A stretch of DNA of 64,000 nucleotides from Clostridiaceae bacterium AM27-36LB (lineage in GTDB: Bacteria > Bacillota > Clostridia > Lachnospirales > Lachnospiraceae), in assembly GCA_003480725.1 (NCBI GenBank), contig QUJQ01000003.1, forward strand, positions 435,515 through 499,514, in the 5' to 3' direction. Under the pieces are notes generated by a model. The model was not told the DNA's origin. It saw nothing but the letters and a program-made list of their open reading frames with translations, and ran no database searches. This document shows, piece by piece, positions 42,115 to 49,659 of the stretch; positions within the stretch are counted from its first letter, which is position 1, and the number at the start of each line of letters is the position of its first letter. Made by a program: the position numbers and the translations under genes.

Positions 42115-44175
42115 TTACTTCCACTCATCCAGAGGTACATTCAATTCTTCTGTTCCTGGAAGTACAAATCGTCCCTTCTGAATGATCGGGACTTTCGTTC
42201 CATCTTTTTGGATCACAGCGATCTCATCCAACTCCTCATAAGGAATTGTGATATCTGTGTGACAGTTAAAATAAGCTTTTCCCGGATCCTTACGACGAAG
42301 GGCAGAGCACTCATTTTCCTTTGCTATGATCTTCTTTCCATCCGGATTATGTGTTACCACATCTTCCTCCCAGGAATAACAGGTATCTCCTACTGCAAAA
42401 TGTGGTCCGGTCTTCTCAGCGATCAGGATCGGCATCAATGCTTCAATGCCATATTTTCTGGCTGCCACATAAGCAGTGGTATTGGTTCCGATGGCAAATT
42501 CTCCCATAGGCAGTGTATCATGATGATACAGTACATTTTCCCTGATATACCGGCGGTTCTCGTCTGTATTTTCATAATTGCCACAGTCGTAATCTGTAAC
42601 CATACCATCTGTAAAAGATAACACCAGATCTTTATAGAACAGTCCATCCAGATAGACGCCGCTCACATGGAGAAGTCCGGTGGTTCCGGTAAGTTTCGGT
42701 GAAGTAAATACTTCTCCTACCGGAATATTCACGTCTGCCACGCAGTTCTCAAAGACCGTTTCATGAGCCGGATCCTTGACAGATGCAAGTGCCACATAAA
42801 GGTCTGTCCGGTTTTCCCCGCTTCCTGTAATGTGTACTTTTTCTCCTGTATCCAGCACATCGATCATGCACTGCTGGATCCGCTGCCAGGTCCGATAATC
42901 CAGAGTATTAATTTTCACTGTCTCCCGGAATATCTCTTCAAATTTGTCTCCAATGTCCGGTACTGGGAAGGCAATAATGGTAAAGCTTCTCTCTTCACCT
43001 TTTATATACTCATTGGTCATCTGACCGGATTTGCTATAGAGAAGCACCTGATTCTCCTGCTGACGGTCTGCCAGCTTGTAAGCCTCCGGGCAGGCAGCCG
43101 GTTCAAACGGAGTCTCTCCAAAGATCTCCATCACAGCCGGACCTCCATGGACAGCTGCCAGTTCCTTGTACTGCTCATAGGTAGTTCTCATAACACCAAG
43201 CTTTCGCTCCACAAAGGCTTTATCCAGAAACAGTGCTGCATCACCCTTGTGATCGTAATCGTACTGGCGGTTCGGGGAAGAGCTGTAATATCCTATTTTA
43301 TTAGCTTCTCTCATATTAACCCTGCTCACTGCTGCACGGTAAATGATGCTCTCAAGTCCCATTTCTTCAAAATTCTTTACCGCCTGGCGGATGATCCGCT
43401 CGAATCCCAGGCAATAACGGATATTGACGGTTCTTTTCTTCTTCAGATCCTTTTCGTTCACCTCAAATCCGATCCGGTATCCTTCCGTAAATACAGATGC
43501 GATCCGCTCGATCTCTGCTTCCGAAAGACAGTTCAGAAATTCGCTCATGCGGATCTCCCGGTCTGTGATATACTCGCCGAACTGATAAAGGTAGGACGGA
43601 TCCGTAAGATCTGCCTTCATAATAATATCTCTTGCAAAAGACAGGGTCGGATCCAGCTGCTCCCTGATCCGGTAACTTACCAGTACATCACTGTAATCGC
43701 TGACAAACCAGTACACATCCTGCCCAAGCTGCCGTTTTGTGGGCAGATCTCCTTCTGCAAATTCACTGTGGATCTGTAAAAACAGTTCCAGATGGATCAG
43801 AAGCTCCTCATCCCGCTTCTCAAATGCATAGACGATCATACCCCGCAGTTCCGTATATACAAAAGAGAGGACGTTTCCATATTCCTCTCCCAGCTCTGCA
43901 ACTGCATAAGCCGGATTAGCATAACTTGTCTCATAAGCATTTCCGGCAATATCCTCATATAGTTTTTCGTTCCATGCTTTTAATTCATCAACTGACGCTT
44001 TTGCAAAATAATCCTCTTCAGCCAGCTCTCTCGCCCTCAGTATCAACAGGGCAAACTTCCCAGTCTTTTGAAAATAATCGCCAACGGCTCCATTGATCTC
44101 AGGATCTGCCGCAATCTGACGGATCCTCTCATATGCAAGCTGCTGGCGTTCTCTCAAAGTCTCATTCATTTCCAT
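42115..44175 (-). CDS. M29-family aminopeptidase
   Basis: A 686-residue metallopeptidase related to thermophilic aminopeptidases (M29/AmpS) in its C-terminal half (about 310-686): GENRTDLYVAL, GEVFTSPKLTGTTG, FAIGTNTTAYVAARKYG, AEKTGPHFAVGDTCYSWEED and YFNCHTDITIPYEEL provide the usual Glu/His/Asp metal ligands. The N-terminal 300 residues are a helical extension beyond the usual 400-residue enzyme, found in Lachnospiraceae homologues. Start at 44175 is preferred (GGTGA 5 bp before); ATGs at 44187 and 44169 are alternatives. The DUF6142 gene ends about 6 bp upstream, so it is likely co-transcribed. Confidence 0.85.
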   Translation of the reverse strand: MEMNETLRERQQLAYERIRQIAADPEINGAVGDYFQKTGKFALLILRARELAEEDYFAKASVDELKAWNEKLYEDIAGNAYETSYANPAYAVAELGEEYGNVLSFVYTELRGMIVYAFEKRDEELLIHLELFLQIHSEFAEGDLPTKRQLGQDVYWFVSDYSDVLVSYRIREQLDPTLSFARDIIMKADLTDPSYLYQFGEYITDREIRMSEFLNCLSEAEIERIASVFTEGYRIGFEVNEKDLKKKRTVNIRYCLGFERIIRQAVKNFEEMGLESIIYRAAVSRVNMREANKIGYYSSSPNRQYDYDHKGDAALFLDKAFVERKLGVMRTTYEQYKELAAVHGGPAVMEIFGETPFEPAACPEAYKLADRQQENQVLLYSKSGQMTNEYIKGEERSFTIIAFPVPDIGDKFEEIFRETVKINTLDYRTWQRIQQCMIDVLDTGEKVHITGSGENRTDLYVALASVKDPAHETVFENCVADVNIPVGEVFTSPKLTGTTGLLHVSGVYLDGLFYKDLVLSFTDGMVTDYDCGNYENTDENRRYIRENVLYHHDTLPMGEFAIGTNTTAYVAARKYGIEALMPILIAEKTGPHFAVGDTCYSWEEDVVTHNPDGKKIIAKENECSALRRKDPGKAYFNCHTDITIPYEELDEIAVIQKDGTKVPIIQKGRFVLPGTEELNVPLDEWK

Positions 44176-44180
44176 TGATG

Positions 44181-44492
44181 TCACCATCCCATTATATAAA
44201 TCATCACAAATCCGACCAGAAGCAGTCCATTGATACCGATTCCAAGATCTGGAAACAGCCGGTAAGAATCCTCTTCCCGTCTTCCAAGCACGCCGTACCA
44301 TGCACCTGCGCATGCTACAAAGAATGCCAGAAGTCCCAGAACCGCCACCGCTTTTCCCGCCTGCCCGGACGTCAGATAAGCCGCCGCCAGCAGACAGAAC
44401 AAGAGCCCTGCAGACACCGCTCCCAGGATCGTAGACAGAATTCCATTTCTGGAATGCTTCTTATCCGTGAATTTAATTTTTCTCTTTTTCAT
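44181..44492 (-). CDS. DUF6142 family small membrane protein
   Basis: A 103-residue protein with a basic N-terminus (KKRKIKFTDKKHS) and three hydrophobic segments (about 20-42, 48-68, 84-102). The N-terminal motif is that of DUF6142, known only from Clostridia and without assigned function. It overlaps the VanZ-like gene by 20 bp and precedes the M29 aminopeptidase gene. Confidence 0.8.
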   Translation of the reverse strand: MKKRKIKFTDKKHSRNGILSTILGAVSAGLLFCLLAAAYLTSGQAGKAVAVLGLLAFFVACAGAWYGVLGRREEDSYRLFPDLGIGINGLLLVGFVMIYIMGW

Positions 44493-44940
44493 GTTTTCCT
44501 CCAGATACTACCAGGCGGTGCAGTGCATAACCCAGACATCCTCCCAGAGTATTCAGCATCAGATCATCCACATCACAGCTTCCTGCCTGCAGCACAAGCT
44601 GTGAAAGTTCGATGAACAGGCTGAGTTCCAGACTGAAAAGCGCTGTCCTCCAGAACCCTGCAGGCTTCTCCTTCAGGGCTGGAAGCAACGCTCCAAACGG
44701 CATAAAACCAACTACATTTCCTGCAAGATTCAGAAACACCCGCCATGATCCGATGGTCCCGCGATATTTCAGATAGCGTCGAATCTCCCGAAACGGAACC
44801 AGATTATAACGGTAGTCTCCCCCTAAGATCGACCGGCCCCATTCCTCTGAGAAAAACATCAGATAGATCAGCAGAAGAATGTACCCTGCAAAGAAGACTC
44901 TGCATAACAGCCGGACTTTTTTTCCCGTCTCCTTTTTCAA
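44473..44940 (-). CDS. VanZ-family membrane protein
   Basis: A 155-residue protein with four hydrophobic segments and VanZ-like features: NLVPFREIRRYLKY after the first helix, NLAGNVVGFMPFGALLPAL, and a last part with DVDDLMLNTLGGCLGYALH. VanZ relatives confer low-level teicoplanin resistance in enterococci, but most genomic members have unknown roles. Translation starts at TTG 44940 with AAAGGGG 7 bp upstream; no ATG fits. It follows the 51-codon gene by 13 bp. Confidence 0.85.
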   Translation of the reverse strand: MKKETGKKVRLLCRVFFAGYILLLIYLMFFSEEWGRSILGGDYRYNLVPFREIRRYLKYRGTIGSWRVFLNLAGNVVGFMPFGALLPALKEKPAGFWRTALFSLELSLFIELSQLVLQAGSCDVDDLMLNTLGGCLGYALHRLVVSGGKHEKEKN

Positions 44941-44953
44941 GTCTGATCCCCTT

Positions 44954-45109
44954 TTAGAACAACAAGTCTGATTTTCCCTTGAGCAGTCTGGCTCCTCCGA
45001 CGATCATCAGAATACCGGACACAATACCGGCTACCAGGACTACGATTCCCAGAGCCAGATTGCCTGCTCCAATCACAGACATTAATTTATATGTTTTTTC
45101 GTTGTTCAT
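44954..45109 (-). CDS. 51-residue single/double-helix membrane protein
   Basis: A short gene overlooked by length filters: ATG at 45109 with AAGGAG 8 bp upstream, stop TAA at 44954. The product starts MNNEKTYKLMSVIGAGNLAL, is hydrophobic and Gly-rich over residues 10-40, and ends with the basic/hydrophobic RLLKGKSDLLF. It lies between pyrE (22 bp gap) and the VanZ-like gene (13 bp gap). No family recognised; likely inserted in the membrane. Confidence 0.75.
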   Translation of the reverse strand: MNNEKTYKLMSVIGAGNLALGIVVLVAGIVSGILMIVGGARLLKGKSDLLF

Positions 45110-45131
45110 GAAACTTACTCCTTTTCAGAAC

Positions 45132-45815
45132 TTACTGTTTTGCACCATACTGTTCATAGTATGCATCGATAGCAGCCTTTAATGTATCATCAATGATAAC
45201 TTTTCCCTTATACGGACGGTTGTAGAGATATTCTACCACATCAGCCATGGTCACGATCGCATTAGTCTCAAATCCGTACAGATCATGTACTTCATCAAGT
45301 GCGCATTTTACACCGCCCTTTCCAACTTCCATACGGTCCAGAGATACCATAAGGCCCACGATCGTCACATCTGCTGCACCCTTTACCTTCGGAACGGTCT
45401 CTTCCATGGATTTACCGGAAGTAGTTACATCCTCGATCATGACTACACGGTCACCGTCTTTTAATTTGCTGCCAAGGAAGCTTCCCTTGTCTGCACCGTG
45501 GTCTTTCTCCTCTTTTCTGTCTGAGCAGTAGCGGATCTCTTTTCCGTACAGCTCGCTGTATGCGATTGCAGTCACAACACTCAGCGGAATTCCCTTGTAA
45601 GCCGGTCCGAATAATACATCAAAATCATCACCATATCTGTCATGAATCGCTTTTGCGTAGTACTCGCCCAGTCTCTTCAACTGAGAACCGGTCACATAAG
45701 CTCCTGCATTCATGAAAAACGGGGATTTTCTTCCGCTTTTCAGCGTAAACTCTCCAAATTTCAGCACATCACTGTCTACCATAAATTCTATAAATTCCTG
45801 TTTATACTGTTCCAT
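45132..45815 (-). CDS. pyrE: Orotate phosphoribosyltransferase
   Basis: Attaches PRPP to orotate to give OMP. The 227-residue protein carries the PRPP-binding motif VVMIEDVTTSGKSMEE (about 118-133), GPAYKGIPLSVVTA, and the flexible-loop segment KEEKDHGADKG. Length is that of the bacterial type 1 enzyme. Last of the pyrF-pyrK-pyrD-pyrE run; pyrD ends 15 bp upstream. Confidence 0.96.
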   Translation of the reverse strand: MEQYKQEFIEFMVDSDVLKFGEFTLKSGRKSPFFMNAGAYVTGSQLKRLGEYYAKAIHDRYGDDFDVLFGPAYKGIPLSVVTAIAYSELYGKEIRYCSDRKEEKDHGADKGSFLGSKLKDGDRVVMIEDVTTSGKSMEETVPKVKGAADVTIVGLMVSLDRMEVGKGGVKCALDEVHDLYGFETNAIVTMADVVEYLYNRPYKGKVIIDDTLKAAIDAYYEQYGAKQ

Positions 45816-45830
45816 CTTCCTGTAACCTCC

Positions 45831-46733
45831 TTATCTCACAGCACCGATCAGGTCGCGGATATCCTCCACCTGATACCGTCTCATATAATTCTCGATTCCT
45901 TCTGCCACTTCTTTCGCCGCATAAGGATTTGCAAAATTCGCTGTTCCTACAGATACTGCCGTGGCTCCTGCCAGAATAAACTCCAGTGCATCGTCCGCAT
46001 TGGTGATACCACCCATTCCGATGATCGGGATATTTACCGCCTGGGCTGTCTGATAGACCATCCGGACAGCCACCGGCTTCACAGCAGGACCGGACATGCC
46101 GCCGGTCTTGTTGGCAATGGCAAATGTCCTTCTATGGATATCGATCTTCATACCGGTCAGTGTATTGATCATGGAGAGAGCATCGGCTCCACCAGCTTCT
46201 GCTGCCTTTGCCATAACAGTAATATCTGTTACATTGGGACTTAATTTCATGATCACCGGCTGTTTTGCACGTTTTTTCACCTGCTCTGTAATATGCTGCA
46301 GTGCTTTAGGATCCTGGCCAAATGCGATACCGCCTTCTTTGACGTTGGGGCAGGATACATTAATCTCCAGCATATCCACCGGCTCATCTGCCAGACGCTC
46401 CACAACCTCGCAGTAATCCTCTTCACTCTTGCCACACACATTGACAATAATCTTTGTATCATATTTTTTCAGAAACGGAATATCTCTCTTTACAAACACA
46501 TCAATTCCCGGATTCTGGAGACCGATGGCATTGAGCATGCCACTTCTGGTCTCTGCGATCCTCGGAGTCGGATTGCCCGGCCACGGCACATTGGCAACTC
46601 CCTTGGTCACCACTGCACCAAGAGCTCCCAGATCGTAAAATTCACTGAATTCTGCACCGGATCCAAAGGTACCTGAAGCTGTCATAACCGGATTCTTCAG
46701 TTCCACTCCGGCAATCGTCACTTTTGTATTCAT
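45831..46733 (-). CDS. pyrD: Dihydroorotate dehydrogenase B, catalytic subunit
   Basis: Class 1B FMN enzyme that oxidises dihydroorotate with NAD via PyrK. The 300-residue barrel has NPVMTASGTFGSG, VNVCGKSEEDY, NVSCPNVKEGG with the class 1 catalytic Cys (in place of the Ser of class 2), and MGGITNADDALEF. It shares one base with pyrK (ATG/TAA junction at 46733) and pairs with it as usual. Confidence 0.96.
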   Translation of the reverse strand: MNTKVTIAGVELKNPVMTASGTFGSGAEFSEFYDLGALGAVVTKGVANVPWPGNPTPRIAETRSGMLNAIGLQNPGIDVFVKRDIPFLKKYDTKIIVNVCGKSEEDYCEVVERLADEPVDMLEINVSCPNVKEGGIAFGQDPKALQHITEQVKKRAKQPVIMKLSPNVTDITVMAKAAEAGGADALSMINTLTGMKIDIHRRTFAIANKTGGMSGPAVKPVAVRMVYQTAQAVNIPIIGMGGITNADDALEFILAGATAVSVGTANFANPYAAKEVAEGIENYMRRYQVEDIRDLIGAVR

Positions 46734-47506
46734 TACAGCTCCACCTCCGTACTTAAAAATACCGGTCCATCTTTGCAGACACGTTTATTGTGTACCTGAG
46801 AATGTTCATCCTTCTCTTTGGACTGACAAACACAGGCAAGACAAGCACCGATTCCACAGGCCATACGCTCTTCCATGGAAAGATAGCACTCGATTCCCTT
46901 TTCCTCTGCATAGGCTTTGATGGCACGAAGCATAGGCTTTGGCCCGCAGGCATAGATCACATCGGCTTCGATTCCCTGCTCACGAACAGCATCCAATACA
47001 TTTCCCTTTGTTCCCGCACTGCCATCTTCTGTTGCCACATAAAAAGCTCCAGAAGCACCCAGCTCCTCTGTCAGGAACAGTTCATCTCTGTATCCTGCTA
47101 TTGTCTGCACCTGCGTACAACCATTCGCTTTCAATGTCTTTCCCAGCTGTACCATAGGTGGCACACCGATTCCTCCACCCATAAGAAGGGGCTTTTCCCC
47201 TTTCAGTGGAAATCCATTTCCCATAGGTCCAATGATCTCCAGCTGGTCTCCTTTTGTCAGATGTGAAAATTCATCCGTTCCTTCTCCTACTACACGGTAG
47301 ACCAGACGAAGCTTTCCGTTCTCTTTATCTGCTTCACAGATACTGATCGGGCGTGGAAGCATACGGCTCTTGTCCTTACTGTACACAGATACGAACTGAC
47401 CTGGAACTGCCTCCTTCGCAATGCTCTCTGTCTCCAGCCAGAGACTGAAGATTCCTGAAGCGATCTCTGTCTGTTCAGCTACAACTGCAAATTCTCTGCT
47501 CTTCAT
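46733..47506 (-). CDS. pyrK: Dihydroorotate dehydrogenase B, electron-transfer subunit
   Basis: FAD and [2Fe-2S] subunit that passes electrons from PyrD to NAD. The 257-residue protein has the FAD-binding RPISICEAD segment, the nucleotide-binding GGGIGVPPM motif and the C-terminal cluster ligands MACGIGACLACVC. Directly joined to pyrD and 21 bp after pyrF. Confidence 0.95.
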   Translation of the reverse strand: MKSREFAVVAEQTEIASGIFSLWLETESIAKEAVPGQFVSVYSKDKSRMLPRPISICEADKENGKLRLVYRVVGEGTDEFSHLTKGDQLEIIGPMGNGFPLKGEKPLLMGGGIGVPPMVQLGKTLKANGCTQVQTIAGYRDELFLTEELGASGAFYVATEDGSAGTKGNVLDAVREQGIEADVIYACGPKPMLRAIKAYAEEKGIECYLSMEERMACGIGACLACVCQSKEKDEHSQVHNKRVCKDGPVFLSTEVEL

Positions 47507-47527
47507 ATCTGTCCTCTCTTCTGAAGT

Positions 47528-48460
47528 TTATTTCGCTGCGGTCAGCGCACCCTGAATATCTGCGATCATTGCCTCTACTGCTGCACGGGAAGCATCTCCG
47601 AAGTTCTCTGCGCCAAATTTTGCATAAGCCTCCTGCTTGTAAGCAGCAATGATTCCTCTGGAAGAGTTTACGATAGCTCCCAGTCCATCTTCATTGAAGA
47701 AATGAACCAGATCCTTGCCTTTTCCGCCCTGTGCACCATAACCCGGCACCAGAATAAAGGATTTTGGCATAACTTTACGAAGGATCTCTCCCTGCTCCGG
47801 ATAGGTTGCTCCTACTACAGCTCCAACATAACTGTATCCACTCTCTCCCATATGCTCTTCTCCCCACTGGGCTACCTTCTCTCCCACCAGCTCATAGAGC
47901 GGCTTTCCATCGATCTTCTGATCCTGGAACTCTCCACTGGACGGATTGGAGGTCTTCACAAGGATGAAAAGACCTTTGTTCTCCTGCTTGCATACATCGA
48001 TAAACGGCTTCACACCGTCAGATCCCAGATACGGATTGACGGTTGCAAAATCCTCGTCAAATCCTGCATAAGTCTTGCTTCCTACCTGTACTTTTCCCAG
48101 ATGTCCCACTGCATAAGCTGCTGATGTAGATCCGATATCACCTCTTTTAATATCTCCGATCACCACAAGATCCTTGGATTTACAGTAATCTACAGTCTTC
48201 TTATATGCCTTCAGTCCCTCGATACCGAACTGCTCGTACATGGCGATCTGCGGCTTTACTGCCGGGATCAGATCATAGGTCTTGTCTACGATTTCTTTAT
48301 TAAACTGCCAGATAGCCTCTGCCGCCCCTTCCAGAGTCTCGCCATACTCTGCGAATGCCTTTTTCTGGATGTGCTCCGGCACATAGGAAAGCATCGGATC
48401 AAGTCCTACAACAATCGGTGCTTTTGTCTTCTGAATCTTGTTGATCAGCTTATTAATCAT
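47528..48460 (-). CDS. pyrF: Orotidine 5'-phosphate decarboxylase (long type)
   Basis: Converts OMP to UMP. The 310-residue protein is of the longer bacterial/mycobacterial group: VGLDPMLSYVPEH near the N-terminus, the catalytic DIKRGDIGSTSAAYA (Lys-Asp pair) and VPGYGAQGGKG. Start at 48460 has AAGGAGATATC upstream; a frame reaching 48502 is not needed. First gene of the pyr cluster, with a promoter about 55 bp upstream. Confidence 0.95.
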   Translation of the reverse strand: MINKLINKIQKTKAPIVVGLDPMLSYVPEHIQKKAFAEYGETLEGAAEAIWQFNKEIVDKTYDLIPAVKPQIAMYEQFGIEGLKAYKKTVDYCKSKDLVVIGDIKRGDIGSTSAAYAVGHLGKVQVGSKTYAGFDEDFATVNPYLGSDGVKPFIDVCKQENKGLFILVKTSNPSSGEFQDQKIDGKPLYELVGEKVAQWGEEHMGESGYSYVGAVVGATYPEQGEILRKVMPKSFILVPGYGAQGGKGKDLVHFFNEDGLGAIVNSSRGIIAAYKQEAYAKFGAENFGDASRAAVEAMIADIQGALTAAK

Positions 48461-48514
48461 GAGATATCTCCTTTTTCTGCTTGTTTTCTGGGCTTTGCCC
48501 ATTTTCTGGGTATA

Positions 48515-48555
48515 AGTTTAGCATATGTGGACAGGTATTTCAACGTAATCACGTT
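48515..48555 (-). promoter_or_regulatory. pyrFKDE promoter with adjacent palindrome
   Basis: Minus strand TTGAAA (48543-48538), 17-bp spacer, TAAACT (48520-48515). A palindrome AACGT-AATC-ACGTT (48542-48555) overlaps the -35. The leader has CCCAGAAAA twice and GGGCAAAGCCC, but not a recognisable PyrR attenuator. Confidence 0.55.
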
Positions 48556-48593
48556 CTAAAAACTTAAGTTTTGCTTAAGATGTCCGGCAAAAA

Positions 48594-48622
48594 TTGACAT
48601 GAAATATACAGTCAGCTATACT
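48594..48622 (+). promoter_or_regulatory. Promoter of the small membrane protein gene
   Basis: TTGACA (48594-48599), 17-bp spacer, TATACT (48617-48622), 32 bp before the ATG; near-ideal consensus, divergent from the pyr promoter. Confidence 0.8.
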
Positions 48623-48654
48623 GAATCTATCAATTACCAATGGAGGGAAAGAGT

Positions 48655-49122
48655 ATGAGTTATGCAAATGCTATTATTGGACTGGGAGTTGGAATTGCAG
48701 CAGTTATCCTTATTATTGCAATCGCCTGCTATGTGATTTTTTCTTACGCACACATGAAAGCATTGAAGGCATTGGGATATGATAAGGCATGGCTTGCATG
48801 GATTCCGTATGGCTGCACTTTTGCATGTGCAGATGCGGCAGCAAAAGATGAAGACCCGGTAGAATTGTTCGGAAGCTTCACTGTCCCGGCACTTCTGTTC
48901 AAACTGTGGTGGATCCTGCTTCTGGTACTTGGATTCCTGCCGTTCCCGGGATGGCTTTCCAATGTCCTGAGTATTGCATTGAATATTGTATTTATGGGAT
49001 CGATTTACGCAAAGATGTTTGCAGAGCTGGATGGCAAGACGGAAAGCGAAGAGCAGGTGCTTGGATGTGGGTCCGGATTCCTGCCGATCGTTGCAGTATT
49101 CAAATTCTTATGCATGAAATAA
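48655..49122 (+). CDS. Four-helix membrane protein of unknown function
   Basis: A 155-residue hydrophobic protein. Segments about 4-30, 72-95 and 100-120 are membrane-spanning; between them is YAHMKALKALGYDKAWLAWIPYG, a motif shared with small Firmicute membrane proteins (DUF5684-like by resemblance). Start at 48655 is set by GGAGGG 7 bp upstream, which itself lies inside a longer frame from 48640. Strong own promoter and a strong terminator make it monocistronic. Confidence 0.75.
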   Translation: MSYANAIIGLGVGIAAVILIIAIACYVIFSYAHMKALKALGYDKAWLAWIPYGCTFACADAAAKDEDPVELFGSFTVPALLFKLWWILLLVLGFLPFPGWLSNVLSIALNIVFMGSIYAKMFAELDGKTESEEQVLGCGSGFLPIVAVFKFLCMK

Positions 49123-49139
49123 ATCATTACCAGATGAAA

Positions 49140-49178
49140 GGAGCTGTCGTAAGATGTGATTACGGCAGCTCCTTTTTT
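49140..49178 (+). terminator. Terminator of the small membrane protein gene
   Basis: GGAGCTGTCGTAA / TTACGGCAGCTCC stem (one G-T pair) with GATGTGA loop and TTTTTT. Confidence 0.9.
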
Positions 49179-49204
49179 CTGTGTTATTTTTCCGAACACA
49201 AAAA

Positions 49205-49226
49205 TTCCAGGCCGGACAACCTGGAA
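49205..49226 (-). terminator. Second possible terminator on the minus strand
   Basis: TTCCAGG/CCTGGAA stem followed by TTTTT on the minus strand, about 60 bp past the first stop signal of the candidate small RNA. Confidence 0.5.
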
Positions 49227-49278
49227 TCTTTGCGTTGAAATGTATATAACTACTAAGGGGATAGAGAAAAGCAAAACG

Positions 49279-49360
49279 AAAAAAAGACAGTACCGGGCTT
49301 CGGTGCTATCTCCATTGATAACTTTTCGTTTTAGGCTTCCAGGAGTTTTCCTCCTGTTGA
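49279..49360 (-). ncRNA. Candidate small RNA, about 75-80 nt
   Basis: A complete transcription unit without an open frame. It starts just after a promoter (TTGACT-N16-TATAAT) and ends with GATAGCACCG/CGGTACTGTC hairpin plus seven T (49285-49279). The body begins with a CAGGAG/CTCCTG hairpin with AAAA-rich loop, then an A-rich single-stranded stretch. The sequence is not recognised as 6S, SRP RNA or a known riboswitch. It lies in a 480-bp gene-free gap. Confidence 0.55.
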
Positions 49361-49365
49361 GTCCT

Positions 49366-49393
49366 ATTATACGTTTTAAGGCTTGAAAGTCAA
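49366..49393 (-). promoter_or_regulatory. Promoter of the candidate small RNA
   Basis: Minus strand TTGACT (49393-49388), 16-bp spacer, consensus TATAAT (49371-49366). Confidence 0.65.
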
Positions 49394-49463
49394 CGTTTTT
49401 TCAAATTTCCATATTTCTTTTATCAACTCTGATTTTCGCCAAAAAAATTTTAGATATCTGTGC

Positions 49464-49533
49464 AAAAAAGGAGCCCTCCTGCAACTGGAAGGGCCTTAAA
49501 AAGGGAGGATGCCGAGTGCTGCTCACTCGGCAT
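49464..49533 (-). terminator. Tandem hairpins after the PPK2 gene
   Basis: On the minus strand ATGCCGAGTG/CACTCGGCAT (49533-49509) is followed by CCTCCCTTTTT, then GCCCTTCC/GGAGGGC (49493-49472) followed by TTTTTT. Two terminators in series; the stretch from 49534 to 49659 shows no gene. Confidence 0.65.
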
Positions 49534-49659
49534 ATTATGAAAAAGTTTTATTTAAAGTATTTAACTAGCTGTCTTTCTTTTGATGATTTTATTATATGCA
49601 ACAATCGTGAAGGAATCATGATAAGTTCGTTAACCTTTTTTGAAAGATAAATGAACAAA

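Noticed and set aside
42763..43779. 338-codon plus-strand frame opposite the M29 aminopeptidase
   Set aside because: Antisense shadow without a ribosome site.
48461..48514. PyrR attenuator before pyrF
   Set aside because: No binding-loop consensus and no terminator/antiterminator pair; only a small GGGCAAAGCCC hairpin.
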